Origin: Comamonas testosteroni | GTDB taxonomy: Bacteria; Pseudomonadota; Gammaproteobacteria; Burkholderiales; Burkholderiaceae_C | Length of the DNA: 64,000 bases | Assembly (NCBI RefSeq): GCF_003569915.1 | Contig: NZ_KZ984452.1 | Span: 58,658 to 122,657 of the forward strand | Direction of reading: 5' to 3' | Part shown: positions 63,559-64,000 of the stretch, piece after piece | Layout of the letters: each line of letters begins with the position of its first letter | How positions within the stretch are numbered: position 1 is the stretch's first letter | Program-made: the position numbers and the translations under genes | Notes under the pieces: generated by a model | Databases searched by the model: none | Told to the model about the DNA's origin: nothing | The model's input: only the letters and a program-made list of their open reading frames with translations

Positions 63559-63873
63559 CGGCTGGAATGTGCCGCAAGAGCGCCACTACGACATGCTACA
63601 CGGCGATACTCAGGGCATCACCACGACATGGAAACAATGACCTAGTCAGAGCCCTCGCTGCAGGCAAGAGTCGACCATGGGTGGCTTGTCTTAGCCGTCT
63701 CCTGAGGCAGGCCGCAACCCAATGCAGTCACTCACTGAAGGTGATGTAGTGGCTATTCAAAGCAGAAAACTATCCATGAAAACTCAGGCCAGACTCACCC
63801 TTATGAAAACGGGAAACCTCACCTGTTGGCAATTCCCACTGTCAGATCAAATCTGAACTTTTACACATAAAAA
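63559..63873. other. Spacer with nothing recognisable
   Basis: Between the YdeI gene and the insertion sequence I see no credible gene, repeat, or terminator. Short open frames are present but lack supporting features. Confidence 0.5.
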
Positions 63874-64000
63874 GGGCTTTGTTGCATAAATCGGCCATAG
63901 GCCAAGGCATCCCCAATCCCAAATAGATTTACGCAGCAGCGACTGTCTGGGGCGTGCCCAGAGCGGTAAATTGATTGAGGATTGAAGCTCGGATGTGCAG
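63874..64000. mobile_element. IS5-family insertion sequence, left end only
   Basis: GGGCTTTGTTGCATAAATCG at 63874 is a typical terminal inverted repeat start of IS5/IS903-like elements. The element runs out of the window at 64000. Confidence 0.75.
63929..64000 (-). CDS. IS5-type transposase, C-terminal 23 residues
   Basis: Partial gene cut by the window edge. The peptide IRASILNQFTALGTPQTVAA ends before a TAA stop and matches the conserved C-terminus of IS5-family transposases. The DDE active-site residues lie beyond the window. Confidence 0.7.
   Translation of the reverse strand: MHIRASILNQFTALGTPQTVAAA

Overview
The window looks like chromosomal DNA of a Betaproteobacterium of the family Comamonadaceae, most likely Comamonas or a close relative such as Delftia. 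The basis is the high-GC codon use, the gene orders (fkpB-ispH; rpoZ-gmk-yicC next to a kinase/phosphatase pair; rdgB-hemW) and dispersed short intergenic repeats of a kind common in this family. This assignment rests on familiarity, not on a search.

Layout. 1-160 is the 3' end of an NAD-dependent formate dehydrogenase delta subunit gene. 298-14712 is a mostly housekeeping stretch: a drug/metabolite exporter, a low-molecular-weight phosphatase operon, a YbaY lipoprotein, adenosine deaminase, a TauE-type exporter, a large ABC permease, truncated haemoglobin, LemA plus an M48 protease, Smr and RadC, fkpB-ispH and serS. 14746-19658 is an AT-rich element of about 4.8 kb inserted in tRNA-Ser(CGA). 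It carries a tyrosine integrase, a long apparently structured noncoding segment, a small membrane protein, MobC, a relaxase and a hypothetical gene, and is bounded by an 18-bp direct repeat. It is best read as an integrative mobilizable element (IME), and it separates tRNA-Ser from a closely following tRNA-Arg(ACG).

20277-30180 holds two very large genes: a 2047-residue secreted multidomain protein (CshA/GEVED/DUF11/SdrD-like modules, OmpA-like C-terminus) and a 1249-residue outer-membrane beta-barrel candidate 10 nt downstream. They look like a cell-surface fibre or adhesin and its outer-membrane partner. An aidB-like gene and a second, identical tRNA-Arg follow.

32255-43081 is again core: greB, a lytic transglycosylase, spoT, rpoZ, gmk, yicC, a Ser/Thr kinase with a PP2C phosphatase, rdgB, hemW and an I78-type lipoprotein. 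43267-55154 is metabolic and accessory: a SPOR protein, a periplasmic binding protein with an acyl-CoA ligase, fumarylacetoacetase, 3-hydroxybutyrate dehydrogenase with a GntR regulator, an unknown EF-hand membrane protein, and a sulfur-transport trio (YedE/YedF/DsrE). 55297-61889 holds a secreted nuclease and a molybdenum hydroxylase set (2Fe-2S subunit, Mo subunit, tri-haem cytochrome c, XdhC). The right end has tRNA-Gln, an array of repeated motifs resembling a transposon end, a YdeI-family gene and the edge of an IS5-type insertion sequence.

The most novel material is the IME with its noncoding segment, the giant surface-protein pair, the repeat array at 62547-62730, the 269-bp inverted-repeat element at 2432-2700 and the 735-residue EF-hand membrane protein. 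All function calls come from reading motifs by eye; no database search was run.
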